Counted from the stretch's first letter, positions 25,110-33,909 are shown. The stretch: 64,000 bases of DNA from Bradyrhizobium nivariense (GCF_029846715.1 NZ_JARVWW010000037.1:1-64000); one strand, 5' to 3'. Notes: generated by a model not told the origin, from the letters alone. Numbers and translations: made by a program.

Positions 25110-27239
25110 TCAGAGCAGCCCCGCCCCGCGCGCCCATTTGTACTTGGCGCCCAACACCTCGACCGGTAGTTCGGTCGAATAGGCATAGGCCGGGATGCCG
25201 TTCTGGTAGAGATATTCGGCGGCCTCCTCGACTTCGACGTCGCCGGCGAGCGAGGCGACGATCGGCTTCACGAAGCCCTTGGCCTCCATCTCCTTCTTCA
25301 CCTCGACCATGTTGCGGGCGAACACCATCGGCGGCGTGACGATGGTGTGCCAGTAGCCGAGGATCAGCGAATGGACGCGCTCGTCCGTCAGGCCGAGCTT
25401 CACCGTGTTGACGTAGGTGATCGGCGGCTCGCCACCGGTGATGTCCACGGGATTTCCCGCCGCGCCAAACGGCGGGATGAACTTGCGGAAGGCCGCATCC
25501 AGATCCGGCGGCATCGACATCAGCGACAGGCCGTTGTCGACGCAGGAGTCCGACAACAGCACGCCCGAGCCGCCGGCACCGGTGATGATCAGCACATTCT
25601 CGCCCTTCGGCGTCGGCAGCACCGGCACGCCGCGCGCGAACTCGAGCAGCTGCCGCAAGCTGCGGGCGCGGATCACACCGGACTGCGCCAGGACATCCTC
25701 GTAGATCTTGTCGTTGCCGGCGAGCGCGCCGGTGTGCGACGAGGCCGCCTTCGCACCGGCCGAGGTGCGGCCGGCCTTGAGCACGATGACAGGCTTCTTC
25801 TTGGAGACGCGCTTTGCGGCTTCCGCAAAGGCGCGGCCGTCCTTGAGGTCTTCGCAGTGCTGCGCGATCAGGTTCGTGTTCGGATCCTGCTCGAAGAAGG
25901 CGAGCAGATCATCCTCGTCGATGTCGGACTTGTTGCCGAGGCCGACGATCGCGGAGACGCCCATCTTGGCAGAACGGGAGAAGCCGATGATCGCCATGCC
26001 GATGCCGCCCGACTGCGAGGACAGCGCCGCATGGCCCTTGACGTCATAGGCCGTGCAGAAGGTCGCGCAGAGATTGGCCGGCGTGTAGTAGAAGCCGTAG
26101 ATGTTCGGCCCCATCAGGCGGATGTCGTACTTCTTGCCGACTTCGACGATCTCGGCCTGGAGCTCCGGCGCACCGGCTTCCGCGAAGCCGGACGGGATCA
26201 GAACCGCGCCGGGAATTTTCTTCTCGCCGCATTCGGTGAGCGCCGCCGCCACGAACTTCGCGGGAATTGCGAACACCGCGGTGTCGATCACGCCGGGCAC
26301 GTCCTTGACGCTCTTGTACGCCTTGTAGCCGAGGATCTCGGCGGCCTTGGGATGGATCGGATAGATGTCGCCCTTGTAGCCGCCGTTGATGAGGTTCTTC
26401 ATCACGGAGTTTCCGATCTTGCCGTCTTCGGCCGAAGCGCCGACCACGGCAACCGCCTTCGGCTGCATGATGCGGCTCATGGCCGCGACGATCTCTTCGG
26501 TCGGCCGCGGTTTCGGCTTCGGCACGTAAGCGAAGTCGACGACGATGCGGACGTCGGCGGCGATCGCGTCCTTGGCCGTCGCGAACACCGGGTTGAGATC
26601 GAGCTCGACGATCTCGGGGAAATCGGTGACGAGCTGCGAGACTTTGACGATGACATCCGCAAGCGCCGTGCGGTTGACCGGCTCGCCGCCGCGAACGCCC
26701 TTCAAAATCTCATGCGCCTGGATGCCGTCCAGCATCGACAGCGCATCTTGCTTGGTCGCGGGCGCGAGGCGGAAGGTGATGTCCTTCAGGACTTCCACCA
26801 GCACGCCGCCGAGGCCGAAGGCAACCAGCTTGCCGAACGAGGCGTCGGTGATCGACCCGACGATCACTTCGGTGCCGCCGGCCAGCATCTGCTGGACCTG
26901 GACGCCCTCGATCTTGGCATCGGACTTGTACTTCCTGGCGTTGCCGAGAATGGTCTCGTAGGCCTTCTCGGCGTCTTCAGCCGTCTTGAGGCCGACGATG
27001 ACGCCGCCGGCTTCGGTCTTGTGGAGAATGTCCGGCGAGACGATCTTCATCACCACCGGGAAGCCCATCGAGGAGGCCATCTTGCCAGCCTCGCCGGCCG
27101 ACTTCGCCACACCCTCCTTCGGCACCGGAATGCCGTAGGCGTCGCAGACCAGCTTGCCTTCCGGCGCGGTCAGGCTGGTGCGGTTGTCCGCCTTGACCTG
27201 GTCAAGCACCTTGCGGACGGCATCTTTGGAATTGGACAT
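25110..27239 (-). CDS. ADP-forming acyl-CoA ligase (fused ATP-grasp and CoA-ligase), possibly for oxalate or formate
   Basis: 709 aa single chain of the NDP-forming acyl-CoA synthetase superfamily. Order: ATP-grasp domain (residues ~15-235, GFPVVMKIVSPDILHKTEAG), CoA-binding Rossmann domain (~252-380, AVAVVGASAEDGKIGNS), then two succinyl-CoA-synthetase-like ligase domains with the phosphohistidine region near SSHTGALAGNDKIYE. Members make acyl-CoA from acid, ATP and CoA or the reverse. It is divergent from the GntR gene next to oxc/frc and shares the GntR-site promoter region, so oxalyl-CoA, formyl-CoA or acetyl-CoA interconversion is likely; the substrate is inference. Confidence 0.85.
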   Translation of the reverse strand: MSNSKDAVRKVLDQVKADNRTSLTAPEGKLVCDAYGIPVPKEGVAKSAGEAGKMASSMGFPVVMKIVSPDILHKTEAGGVIVGLKTAEDAEKAYETILGNARKYKSDAKIEGVQVQQMLAGGTEVIVGSITDASFGKLVAFGLGGVLVEVLKDITFRLAPATKQDALSMLDGIQAHEILKGVRGGEPVNRTALADVIVKVSQLVTDFPEIVELDLNPVFATAKDAIAADVRIVVDFAYVPKPKPRPTEEIVAAMSRIMQPKAVAVVGASAEDGKIGNSVMKNLINGGYKGDIYPIHPKAAEILGYKAYKSVKDVPGVIDTAVFAIPAKFVAAALTECGEKKIPGAVLIPSGFAEAGAPELQAEIVEVGKKYDIRLMGPNIYGFYYTPANLCATFCTAYDVKGHAALSSQSGGIGMAIIGFSRSAKMGVSAIVGLGNKSDIDEDDLLAFFEQDPNTNLIAQHCEDLKDGRAFAEAAKRVSKKKPVIVLKAGRTSAGAKAASSHTGALAGNDKIYEDVLAQSGVIRARSLRQLLEFARGVPVLPTPKGENVLIITGAGGSGVLLSDSCVDNGLSLMSMPPDLDAAFRKFIPPFGAAGNPVDITGGEPPITYVNTVKLGLTDERVHSLILGYWHTIVTPPMVFARNMVEVKKEMEAKGFVKPIVASLAGDVEVEEAAEYLYQNGIPAYAYSTELPVEVLGAKYKWARGAGLL

Positions 27240-27397
27240 GTGGCTTCTCCCTTGACCTTGGTTCTTGCGTTCTCAAAGCGCGCGCGTGTTGCGGCTGCCC
27301 GTGATGCTTGCCAATCGCCGCGCTCTGTTCCATGTCGCGGAACGGAGTGGCATAAGCCTGAAACTACTCCGCCGCTTTGGATCAAAAATGGCTGGCG

Positions 27398-27416
27398 ATG
27401 GCATTTGGTATGCCAG
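27398..27416. promoter_or_regulatory. predicted GntR operator, site A (ligase/gntR intergenic)
   Basis: ATGGCAT-TTGGT-ATGCCAG fits the dyad TTGGCAT-N5-ATGCCAA, with mismatches only at the outermost bases. It lies 159 bases upstream of the ligase start and 138 bases upstream of the gntR start. Together with site B it makes this divergent region the only one in the window with two well-separated copies. Confidence 0.7.
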
Positions 27417-27471
27417 AAGCCAACTTGTCAAGCTGCAGCGCAGCTCAGATCGCTGCAAAAAAATAGGCAGC

Positions 27472-27498
27472 TTGACATACTGGTATTTGGTATGCCAA
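27472..27498 (+). promoter_or_regulatory. -35 box TTGACA plus predicted GntR operator, site B
   Basis: TTGACA (27472-27477) is followed 2 bases later by CTGGTAT-TTGGT-ATGCCAA (27480-27498), which fills the space where the -35/-10 spacer would be. A repressor bound here would block the promoter of gntR-oxc-frc directly. GAGGAG before the GTG start of gntR lies about 45 bases downstream. Confidence 0.7.
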
Positions 27499-27553
27499 AA
27501 ACTTTCCGGTTAATATTCCTGTAAAAGACGACTCCCACTGGAGGAGAATCGTC

Positions 27554-28282
27554 GTGTCACTGCGGAAACCAACCAAGGCGTTGCCGAACATGGCCGAGGC
27601 AGATATCGCAATCGTTCGTATTGCCCCGGAGAGCAGCTTCAAGAACAAGGCGTATGACGCCTTGAAGGAAGCCATCCTCAAGATGGACATCTACTCGACG
27701 CCCGAGCCGGTGATGCTCGACGAGCGCGCGCTGTCCGAACGCCTGGGTGTGAGCCGCACGCCGATCCGCGAAGCCATCGCGATGCTCGAGCAGGACGGTT
27801 TCGTGAAGACGGTTCCGCGCCGCGGCATCATGGTGGTGCGAAGAACCAAGAGCGAGATCGTCGACATGATCCGCGCCTGGGCGGCGCTGGAAAGCATGGC
27901 GGCCCGCCTCATCACCACCACCGCGCGCAAGAAAGACATCACGGCGCTGCGCGACTATTTCAAGGAATTTGGCAAGGACCGCCTGCCCGAGGATCACGTC
28001 GAGGAATATTCGCGCGCCAACATCGCCTTCCATCAGGCGCTGATCTCGCTGTCGGAATCGCCGGTGCTGGTCGATCTCACCAACGACCTCCTGCTGCACG
28101 TGCGCGGCTACCGCCAGCTGACCATCGGACGCAAGGACCGCACCGCGACTTCGCTACCCGAGCATCTCGGCATGATTGAAGCACTGGAAGCGCGCGACAC
28201 CGAACTCGCCGAGAAGCGCGCCCGCGACCACACTCTTGGCCTTGCCGCTTACGTCGAAGCGCATGGTCAGGAACTCTTCTAA
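27554..28282 (+). CDS. GntR-family regulator, FCD subfamily, candidate oxalate regulator
   Basis: 242 aa from a GTG start at 27554 with GGAGGAG upstream. Winged HTH at about residues 32-95 (LDERALSERLGVSRTPIREA, then FVKTVPRRGIMVV), FCD all-helical ligand domain after it (residues ~100-230) with the metal/acid-binding Asp, His and Arg-His positions typical of carboxylate sensors (e.g. NIAFHQALI). FCD regulators usually bind small organic acids or acyl-CoAs. Position 67 bases upstream of oxc, and six matching dyads in the region, point to oxalate, oxalyl-CoA or formyl-CoA as inducer (inference). Confidence 0.9.
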   Translation: MSLRKPTKALPNMAEADIAIVRIAPESSFKNKAYDALKEAILKMDIYSTPEPVMLDERALSERLGVSRTPIREAIAMLEQDGFVKTVPRRGIMVVRRTKSEIVDMIRAWAALESMAARLITTTARKKDITALRDYFKEFGKDRLPEDHVEEYSRANIAFHQALISLSESPVLVDLTNDLLLHVRGYRQLTIGRKDRTATSLPEHLGMIEALEARDTELAEKRARDHTLGLAAYVEAHGQELF

Positions 28283-28301
28283 CCAGCAACGTTCACCAGA
28301 A

Positions 28302-28318
28302 GGGCGAACCATTCGCCC
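28302..28318. promoter_or_regulatory. short perfect palindrome between gntR and oxc
   Basis: GGGCGAA-CCA-TTCGCCC lies 32 bases before the oxc start, in the 67-base gap after gntR. It differs from the TTGGCAT dyads. It may be an RNA hairpin affecting oxc translation or mRNA processing, or a second operator. No evidence decides this. Confidence 0.4.
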
Positions 28319-28349
28319 CAACGACCTTGAGATCAGGGAGATAAGGCCC

Positions 28350-30083
28350 ATGCTGAATACCGCGACCAAGTCCGAAGCACCGGGCACCGAGCAGGAATTG
28401 ACGGATGGTTTTCATCTCGTCATCGACGCGCTCAAGCTGAACGGCATCAACACCATCTATAATGTGCCGGGCATCCCGATCACGGATCTGGGCCGCATGG
28501 CGCAGGCGGCCGGTATTCGCATGATCTCGTTCCGCCACGAGCAGAACGCGGGTTATGCGGCAGGCATCGCCGGCTACCTCACCAAGAAGCCCGGCATCTG
28601 CCTCACCGTCTCCGCGCCCGGCTTCCTCAACGGTCTCACCGCGCTCGCGCACGCCACCACCAATTGCTACCCGATGATCCTGATCTCGGGCTCCTCCGAG
28701 CGCGAGATCGTCGACCTCCAGCAGGGCGACTATGAAGAGATGGACCAGCTCGCGATTGCCAAGCCGCTGTGCAAGGCGGCCTATCGCGTGCTGCACGCCC
28801 AGGACATCGGCATCGGTCTGGCCCGCGCCATCCGTGCCGCCGTCTCCGGCCGTCCCGGCGGCGTCTATCTCGACCTGCCGGCCAAGCTGTTCGGCCAGGT
28901 GATGAACGCCGATGCCGGCCAGAAGTCGCTGGTCAAGGTGATCGACGCGGCTCCCGCGCAGATCCCCTCGCCCGCTTCGATCAAGCGCGCGCTCGATGTT
29001 TTGAAGAACGCAAAACGTCCGCTCATCATCCTCGGCAAGGGCGCGGCCTACGCGCAGGCCGACGAGGAGATCAAAACCTTCGTCGAGAAGAGCGGCATCC
29101 CCTTCCTGCCGATGAGCATGGCCAAGGGCCTCCTCTCCGACACGCATCCGCAATGCGCAGGCGCTGCCCGCTCGACGGTGCTGAAAGAATCCGACGTCGT
29201 GCTGCTGATCGGCGCCCGGCTGAACTGGCTGCTCTCGCACGGCAAGGGCAAGAACTGGGGCGAAGCGCCCAAGAAGTTCATCCAGGTCGACATCGAGCCC
29301 AGGGAAATGGACTCCAACGTCGAGATCGTCGCGCCCGTCGTCGGCGACATCGGCTCGGTCGTCTCGGCCTTCAACCAGGCCATCGCTGCTGGCTGGACCG
29401 CCCCGCCGGCCGAATGGACCAAGGCCATCGCGTCCAAGCGCGACGAGAACGTCGCCAAGATGGCGCCGAAGCTCATGAACAACAAATCGCCGATGGACTA
29501 TCACGGCGCGCTCGGCGTGCTGAAGAACGTCATCAAGGATCATCCCGAGGCGATCCTCGTCAACGAGGGCGCCAACACGCTCGACCTCGCCCGCGGCGTG
29601 ATCGACATGTACAAGCCGCGCAAGCGTCTCGACGTCGGCACCTGGGGCGTGATGGGCATCGGCATGGGCCAGGCGATCGCGGCGGCGCTGGAGACCGGCC
29701 ATCCGGTGCTCGCAGTGGAAGGCGACTCGGCCTTCGGCTTCTCCGGCATGGAGGTGGAGACCATCTGCCGCTACAATTTGCCGATCTGCGTCGTGATCTT
29801 CAACAATGACGGCATCTATCGCGGCACCGACGTCAACGGCGTCAACGCCGATCCGGCGACGACGGTGTTCGTCAAGGGCGCCCGCTACGACAAGATGATG
29901 GAGGCCTTCGGCGGCGTCGGCGTGAACGCGACCTCGCCTGACGAGCTCAAGCGCGCCGTCAACGAAGCCATGGCCTCGGGCAAGCCGACGCTCATCAACG
30001 CGGTGATCGATCCGGCCGCCGGTTCCGAGAGCGGCCGCATCGGCAACCTCAATCCGCAGAGCGTTCTGCAGAAGAAGAAGTAA
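28350..30083 (+). CDS. oxc: oxalyl-CoA decarboxylase
   Basis: 577 aa ThDP enzyme (O. formigenes Oxc is 568). It converts oxalyl-CoA to formyl-CoA and CO2, using ADP as activator. The activating Glu64 is in FRHEQNAGYAAGIAGY, the EREIVDLQQGDYEEMDQ segment is Oxc-specific, and the PP-domain motif GDSAFGFSGMEVETICRYN ... NNDGIYRGTD is complete. Start at 28350 has GGGAGATAAGG ahead; the longer open frame overlapping gntR is not used. It is followed by frc after a repeat-bearing gap, and both are most likely transcribed from the gntR promoter. Confidence 0.97.
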   Translation: MLNTATKSEAPGTEQELTDGFHLVIDALKLNGINTIYNVPGIPITDLGRMAQAAGIRMISFRHEQNAGYAAGIAGYLTKKPGICLTVSAPGFLNGLTALAHATTNCYPMILISGSSEREIVDLQQGDYEEMDQLAIAKPLCKAAYRVLHAQDIGIGLARAIRAAVSGRPGGVYLDLPAKLFGQVMNADAGQKSLVKVIDAAPAQIPSPASIKRALDVLKNAKRPLIILGKGAAYAQADEEIKTFVEKSGIPFLPMSMAKGLLSDTHPQCAGAARSTVLKESDVVLLIGARLNWLLSHGKGKNWGEAPKKFIQVDIEPREMDSNVEIVAPVVGDIGSVVSAFNQAIAAGWTAPPAEWTKAIASKRDENVAKMAPKLMNNKSPMDYHGALGVLKNVIKDHPEAILVNEGANTLDLARGVIDMYKPRKRLDVGTWGVMGIGMGQAIAAALETGHPVLAVEGDSAFGFSGMEVETICRYNLPICVVIFNNDGIYRGTDVNGVNADPATTVFVKGARYDKMMEAFGGVGVNATSPDELKRAVNEAMASGKPTLINAVIDPAAGSESGRIGNLNPQSVLQKKK

Positions 30084-30094
30084 CCATCCGCCGG

Positions 30095-30210
30095 GTCATT
30101 CCCCGCGCAGGCGGGGAATCCAGTATTCGCCAAATCATCCATGAGGCGAGCACTGAGGCCCAACTGAACCTTCAGCGAATACTGGATGCCCGCCTTCGCG
30201 GGCATGACGG
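30095..30210. repeat. inverted intergenic repeat between oxc and frc
   Basis: Outer arms GTCATTCCCCGC... and ...GCGGGCATGAC and inner arms CCAGTATTCGC (30120-30130) / GCGAATACTGG (30175-30185) make a long hairpin. Related elements with the same CATGAC ends occur at 49668-49832 and 52851-52933. It may stabilise the oxc message or uncouple frc from oxc. Confidence 0.8.
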
Positions 30211-30236
30211 AACAGAAGAGTAACAGGAGCAACACG

Positions 30237-31514
30237 ATGACCAAAGCGCTTGAGGGCGTTCGCATTCTCGACTTCACCCACGTCCAGTCCGGACCGACCT
30301 GCACGCAGCTGCTGGCCTGGTTCGGCGCCGACGTGATCAAGGTGGAACGTCCGGGTGTGGGCGACATCACCCGCGGCCAGCTGCAGGACATCCCGAACGT
30401 GGACAGCCTGTATTTCACCATGCTCAACCACAACAAGCGCTCGATCACGCTCGACACCAAGAATCCCAAGGGCAAGGAAGTCCTCACCGAGCTGATCAAG
30501 AAGTGCGACGTGCTGGTCGAGAACTTCGGTCCCGGCGTGCTCGACCGCATGGGCTTTCCCTGGGAGAAGATCCAGGCGATCAACCCGAAGATGATCGTCG
30601 CCTCGATCAAGGGCTTTGGTCCCGGACCGTACGAAGACTGCAAGGTCTATGAGAACGTCGCACAGTGCACCGGCGGCGCCGCCTCCACCACCGGCTTCCG
30701 CGACGGCCTGCCGCTGGTCACCGGCGCTCAGATCGGCGACAGCGGCACCGGTCTGCATCTGGCGCTCGGCATCGTCACCGCACTCTATCAGCGGACGCAT
30801 TCGGGCAAGGGCCAGAAGGTGACGGCCGCGATGCAGGACGGCGTGCTCAACCTCGCGCGCGTCAAGCTGCGTGACCAGCAGCGCCTCGCCCATGGTCCCC
30901 TGAAGGAATACAGCCAGTTCGGCGAAGGCATTCCGTTCGGCGATGCCGTGCCGCGTGCCGGCAACGATTCCGGCGGCGGCCAGCCCGGCCGCATCCTGAA
31001 GTGCAAGGGCTGGGAGACCGATCCCAATGCCTACATCTACTTCATCACCCAGGCCCCGGTCTGGGAGAAGATCTGCGACGTGATCGGCGAGCCGACCTGG
31101 AAGGCCGATCCGAACTATGCCAAGCCGGCCGTCCGCCTGCCGCGCCTGAACGAGATCTTCGGCCGCATCGAACAGTGGACGATGACGAAGACGAAGTTTG
31201 AGGCGATGGAAATCCTCAACAAGGACGACATCCCCTGCGGCCCGATTCTGTCGATGAAGGAGATCGCCGAGGACCAGTCGCTGCGCGCGACCGGCACCGT
31301 GGTCGAGGTCGACCACCCCACCCGCGGCAAGTACATCTCGGTCGGCAACCCGATCAAGCTGTCGGACTCCCCGAGCGACGTGGAGCGCTCTCCGCTGCTC
31401 GGCGAGCACACCGACGAGATCCTGCGCAGCGTGCTTGGCTTCTCGGACCACCAGGTCGCCGATATCCACAAGTCCGGCGCGCTCGACCCGCCGCAGAAGC
31501 AGGCCGCCGAGTAA
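30237..31514 (+). CDS. frc: formyl-CoA:oxalate CoA-transferase
   Basis: 425 aa class III CoA-transferase (family usual length 428). It moves CoA from formyl-CoA to oxalate, regenerating oxalyl-CoA for Oxc and releasing formate. The catalytic aspartate is Asp168 in AQIGDSGTGLHLALG (Asp169 in O. formigenes Frc) and the mobile glycine loop is present as SGGGQPG (about residues 246-252). The N-terminus LEGVRILDFTHVQSGPTCTQ is family-typical. Start at 30237 has AACAGGAGC upstream. The gene ends in a strong terminator. Confidence 0.97.
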   Translation: MTKALEGVRILDFTHVQSGPTCTQLLAWFGADVIKVERPGVGDITRGQLQDIPNVDSLYFTMLNHNKRSITLDTKNPKGKEVLTELIKKCDVLVENFGPGVLDRMGFPWEKIQAINPKMIVASIKGFGPGPYEDCKVYENVAQCTGGAASTTGFRDGLPLVTGAQIGDSGTGLHLALGIVTALYQRTHSGKGQKVTAAMQDGVLNLARVKLRDQQRLAHGPLKEYSQFGEGIPFGDAVPRAGNDSGGGQPGRILKCKGWETDPNAYIYFITQAPVWEKICDVIGEPTWKADPNYAKPAVRLPRLNEIFGRIEQWTMTKTKFEAMEILNKDDIPCGPILSMKEIAEDQSLRATGTVVEVDHPTRGKYISVGNPIKLSDSPSDVERSPLLGEHTDEILRSVLGFSDHQVADIHKSGALDPPQKQAAE

Positions 31515-31535
31515 GCGGGCCTATCCAAAGACACG

Positions 31536-31564
31536 AAAGGCCGCCGGTTTCGGCGGCCTTTTTG
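31536..31564 (+). terminator. rho-independent terminator after frc
   Basis: AAAGGCCGCCG / CGGCGGCCTTT form an 11-bp GC-rich stem with loop GTTT, running straight into TTTTTG. It closes the gntR-oxc-frc unit. Confidence 0.93.
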
Positions 31565-31871
31565 TTGGTGCGGAAAGGGCCGCATCGCACGATCCGCACG
31601 CTTGCCGCGCCGCCAAGGCTGGAATAAACATTGGTCCGCGAGGAACAGATGCGGTGGCCGGCCGTTACTCTCTCGACCGGCGTGCTCCCGGAAATGCGAG
31701 CATGCCGTCTCCACAGCGAGTGCAGCGCGCCTCGCAAAGATCTGCCCCACGCTGAAGAATTGGCCGCCTTCGCTTCCGAGGGTGGCAAGTCGACCCTTTC
31801 AGCTTAGGCACGGGAGGCGTCGCGTCCGGCACTCGTCAGGACCACGCTCGTTGATCAAATTGAGGGCGAAA
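31565..31871. other. no supported gene
   Basis: About 300 bases between the frc terminator and the next small gene. Frames on both strands are open but show no ribosome site, no recognisable motif and Arg/Ala-rich composition typical of GC-driven shadows. GAGGGCG just before 31872 is the ribosome site of the following gene. Confidence 0.5.
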
Positions 31872-32054
31872 ATGTTGAAAGATCAATCCTCTGATCGCGC
31901 CAAGCGTGAAGCCAACAAGGCGTTCAAGCCTGCGAAAACGCAGAAGCCGATGAATGACTATGCGAAGGACCAGAACTCCTTCAACGAGAATCGCGAGCGG
32001 CTGAAAGCGGAGCGATTGGCCCGGGAGGCGAAGCCGGGAAGCCGCTCCGAATAG
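31872..32054 (+). CDS. small highly charged protein, 60 aa
   Basis: MLKDQSSDRAKREANKAFKP opens a hydrophilic, Lys/Arg/Glu/Asn-rich protein without any hydrophobic segment, probably largely disordered or helical (NENRERLKAERLAREAK). A GAGGGCG ribosome site precedes the ATG by 5-6 bases. Protein-like composition and ribosome site support it; no function can be assigned. Confidence 0.6.
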   Translation: MLKDQSSDRAKREANKAFKPAKTQKPMNDYAKDQNSFNENRERLKAERLAREAKPGSRSE

Positions 32055-32120
32055 GAGCGTCGGTACCACGCTCCGATCGCGGATTACGCTGAAGGCGCGA
32101 CGCCGAAATCCGCGCCTGAT

Positions 32121-32345
32121 CTACAGCATCGACAGCACGACGATCCCGTCCTCGACTGCCCCCGAAGCCAGCTGCGCCCGCGCCATGCGCTCGAATTCGG
32201 TCCGGTTCTTGTGGAGATAGCTGAACGCCTGCTTCTGCGTCAGAAATGTCGTCGCAAGACGGCACATCTGTCGGCCCGCGCCAAGCGCGAGAAAGAAGGT
32301 GATGGTGCCACCGCCGTCCGACTTAACTCTAGGCACGACCCGCAC
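32121..32345 (-). CDS. hypothetical small protein, 74 aa
   Basis: The frame contains a plausible folded core (TTFLTQKQAFSYLHKNRTEFERMA) and ends EDGIVVLSML. I see no signal, TM or catalytic motif. A second convergent small gene (31872) ends 66 bases away. It may start later than 32345. Support is composition only. Confidence 0.45.
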   Translation of the reverse strand: MRVVPRVKSDGGGTITFFLALGAGRQMCRLATTFLTQKQAFSYLHKNRTEFERMARAQLASGAVEDGIVVLSML

Positions 32346-32399
32346 TCTTTGGCATATGACCGGCCCTCTCCAAGTTGTCGTCGGCGCTATGGAGGGCGA

Positions 32400-32642
32400 C
32401 TATGGCGTCACCTTCTTCTTGCGCTTCGTCGGGGCGGGCGCCGGCAACGATGCTTGAAGGGTTGCGTCGGCCGCTTCCTTGGCTTTGCGCAGCTCTCGAA
32501 GCCGCGCCATGTTCTTGCGAACATCGACGGCTTGCTTTTCGGCATCCGCCATGGCTCGCACCCCTTCTTCAGCAGCCAAACGCTGACGATTGGAGCGCGC
32601 GATGGCTTCAGGTGACGGTTCGGCCGATTTCCTGACGCTCAT
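32400..32642 (-). CDS. small charged helical protein, 80 aa
   Basis: MSVRKSAEPSPEAIARSNRQ begins an Ala/Arg/Lys-rich, mainly helical protein (coiled-coil-like AEKQAVDVRKNMARLRELRKA) with a basic Lys tail KRKKKV. No family recognised. It lies upstream of and on the same strand as the cold-shock gene's 3' side (98 bases downstream of the cspA stop), so read-through from cspA is possible. Confidence 0.6.
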   Translation of the reverse strand: MSVRKSAEPSPEAIARSNRQRLAAEEGVRAMADAEKQAVDVRKNMARLRELRKAKEAADATLQASLPAPAPTKRKKKVTP

Positions 32643-32739
32643 TGTTCACCCTGTTCTGCAACGGACAAAACCCGCTCAATCCTGGGATCGAGCGGGTAGC
32701 ATGGCCGTTTCAGTACATCCGTGAAACGGCACCAGGGCT

Positions 32740-32949
32740 TTAGGCGAGCGAGAGATTCTCTGCGCTGACCTTGCCCCGCATCTTGTCGGTCTTGAGCTCG
32801 AAGTTGACCTTTTGGCCCTCAGCGAGACCCGCAAGACCAGCCCGTTCGACCGCGCTGATGTGAACGAACACATCATTACCGCCGTCGTTCGGCTGAATGA
32901 ATCCAAAGCCCTTCTGGCCGTTGAACCACTTTACAGTACCTGTCGTCAT
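32740..32949 (-). CDS. cspA: cold-shock protein, CspA family
   Basis: 69 aa single OB-fold. RNP1 KGFGFI and RNP2 VFVHIS RNA-binding motifs are intact, with the MTTGTVKWFNGQ start. It binds single-stranded nucleic acid and acts as an RNA chaperone. The start at 32949 has a GAGAAGAAA ribosome site. The region upstream (to about 33060) is free of genes and would be the long leader usual for csp mRNAs. Confidence 0.96.
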   Translation of the reverse strand: MTTGTVKWFNGQKGFGFIQPNDGGNDVFVHISAVERAGLAGLAEGQKVNFELKTDKMRGKVSAENLSLA

Positions 32950-33107
32950 TTTCTTCTCCAAAGCGCATACGCGCGGGTTCCGCGTGATAGTCACGCAGAA
33001 CAAAATTCTATTCGTCGATGTCTATGGAAAAGGAGCCCGCGGGCGCATTCAACAAGGCACAGCGGCTGAACGAACGGCTCTAACGTATACCTCATCTGCC
33101 TCATTTG

Positions 33108-33180
33108 CAAGGCTTGGCGGATTCGGGGGCTTGGCCGGATTTCAAGGCTTGGCCCGGCTTTCAAGGCTCGGCCGGATTTA
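33108..33180. repeat. degenerate tandem repeats (AAGGCTTGGC-like)
   Basis: At least four imperfect ~20-base units sharing GGCTTGGCCGGATTT / AAGGCTTGGCCCGGCTTT / AAGGCTCGGCCGGATTT follow one another. Their edge coincides with the point where the dienelactone-hydrolase-like frame (33161-33559) loses its family sequence. Confidence 0.75.
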
Positions 33181-33559
33181 ACGCCTCAGGAGCTCGGCCG
33201 TACGTATCGCGCCGCGAGGAGTCGCTGAAAGTATCGCCAGGATGATTGATGGCGGCAACGACGAAGCCGGCATCGGCCAGAGCCTCCGCTGTGTCGTGGT
33301 TGGCGCCGAACCAACCGCCCCGGCCGTGCGAGAACATCACCAGCGGCAGCTTGGCGCCCGTGGCGGGACAATCCTTAACGCCCTTCAGATCGAAATCGGC
33401 ACCGATCGAAAGACTGCCGAGCGCCACGTGTGTCGGCTCCGCCGCGCACGGATACCAGATCGCGCCTGACAGCGCCGAATCGGACTCGAGAAGCTGAATG
33501 CCCGCAGCCTCAGCGGGTGAACCGAGACAGCAGAGCGTCACGGCGAAAGCCCAAAGCAT
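33161..33559 (-). pseudogene. truncated exported dienelactone-hydrolase-like gene
   Basis: About 132 aa from MLWAFAVTLCCLGSPAEA (signal peptide). The sequence then follows the N-terminal part of predicted alpha/beta-hydrolases of the dienelactone hydrolase type, including the PLVMFSHGRGGWFGANHD oxyanion-loop region and AAINHPGDTFSDSSRRDTYG, but stops after ~130 residues where such proteins run to 330-360. The nucleophile elbow and catalytic His are missing, so it cannot be active. The break falls at the tandem repeat 33108-33180. Confidence 0.7.
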
Positions 33560-33909
33560 CCTGCGCAACAGAAGCCCTCCTGATTTCGCGCAGGAGTCGA
33601 GCGAGGAACGATAGCGGAATTGTGGCTTCAACTCGCTAAGCGTGGACGTCGTGGCTGCCCCGCGGCTACCGTCGGAGAAGCTCTCATCAGCGGCTATGAT
33701 ATTCTCATCGCGTACCTGCAACCCAACATGATCACAGTCGGCGATATCCCGAATTCCGAGATTTTCCCTGCTCGACAGAGTTCTCCGATTCAGAACGCAT
33801 GCATCGCAATAATGCATTTTTACAAAACGAAGGGGTAACCTAGCTTGATCGATGCCAAGCCGTACGGCTGCGCAATGGAGCGCGACGACGGAGGGATCGA
33901 CACCGACCG
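33560..33909. other. gene-free stretch before the GST operon
   Basis: About 350 bases, more AT-rich than the surroundings, between the divergent hydrolase remnant and the GST gene. It presumably contains both promoters. An open frame at 33620-33838 has no ribosome site or motif. No operator-like dyad was recognised. Confidence 0.4.

Noticed and set aside
25347..27524. 725-codon plus-strand frame opposite the CoA ligase
   Set aside because: Composition is Asp/Arg/His-rich without motifs, and it would run through both predicted operators and the gntR promoter.
33620..33838. 72-codon plus-strand frame before the GST operon
   Set aside because: No ribosome site and no recognisable sequence; it overlaps the probable promoter region of the hydrolase remnant.
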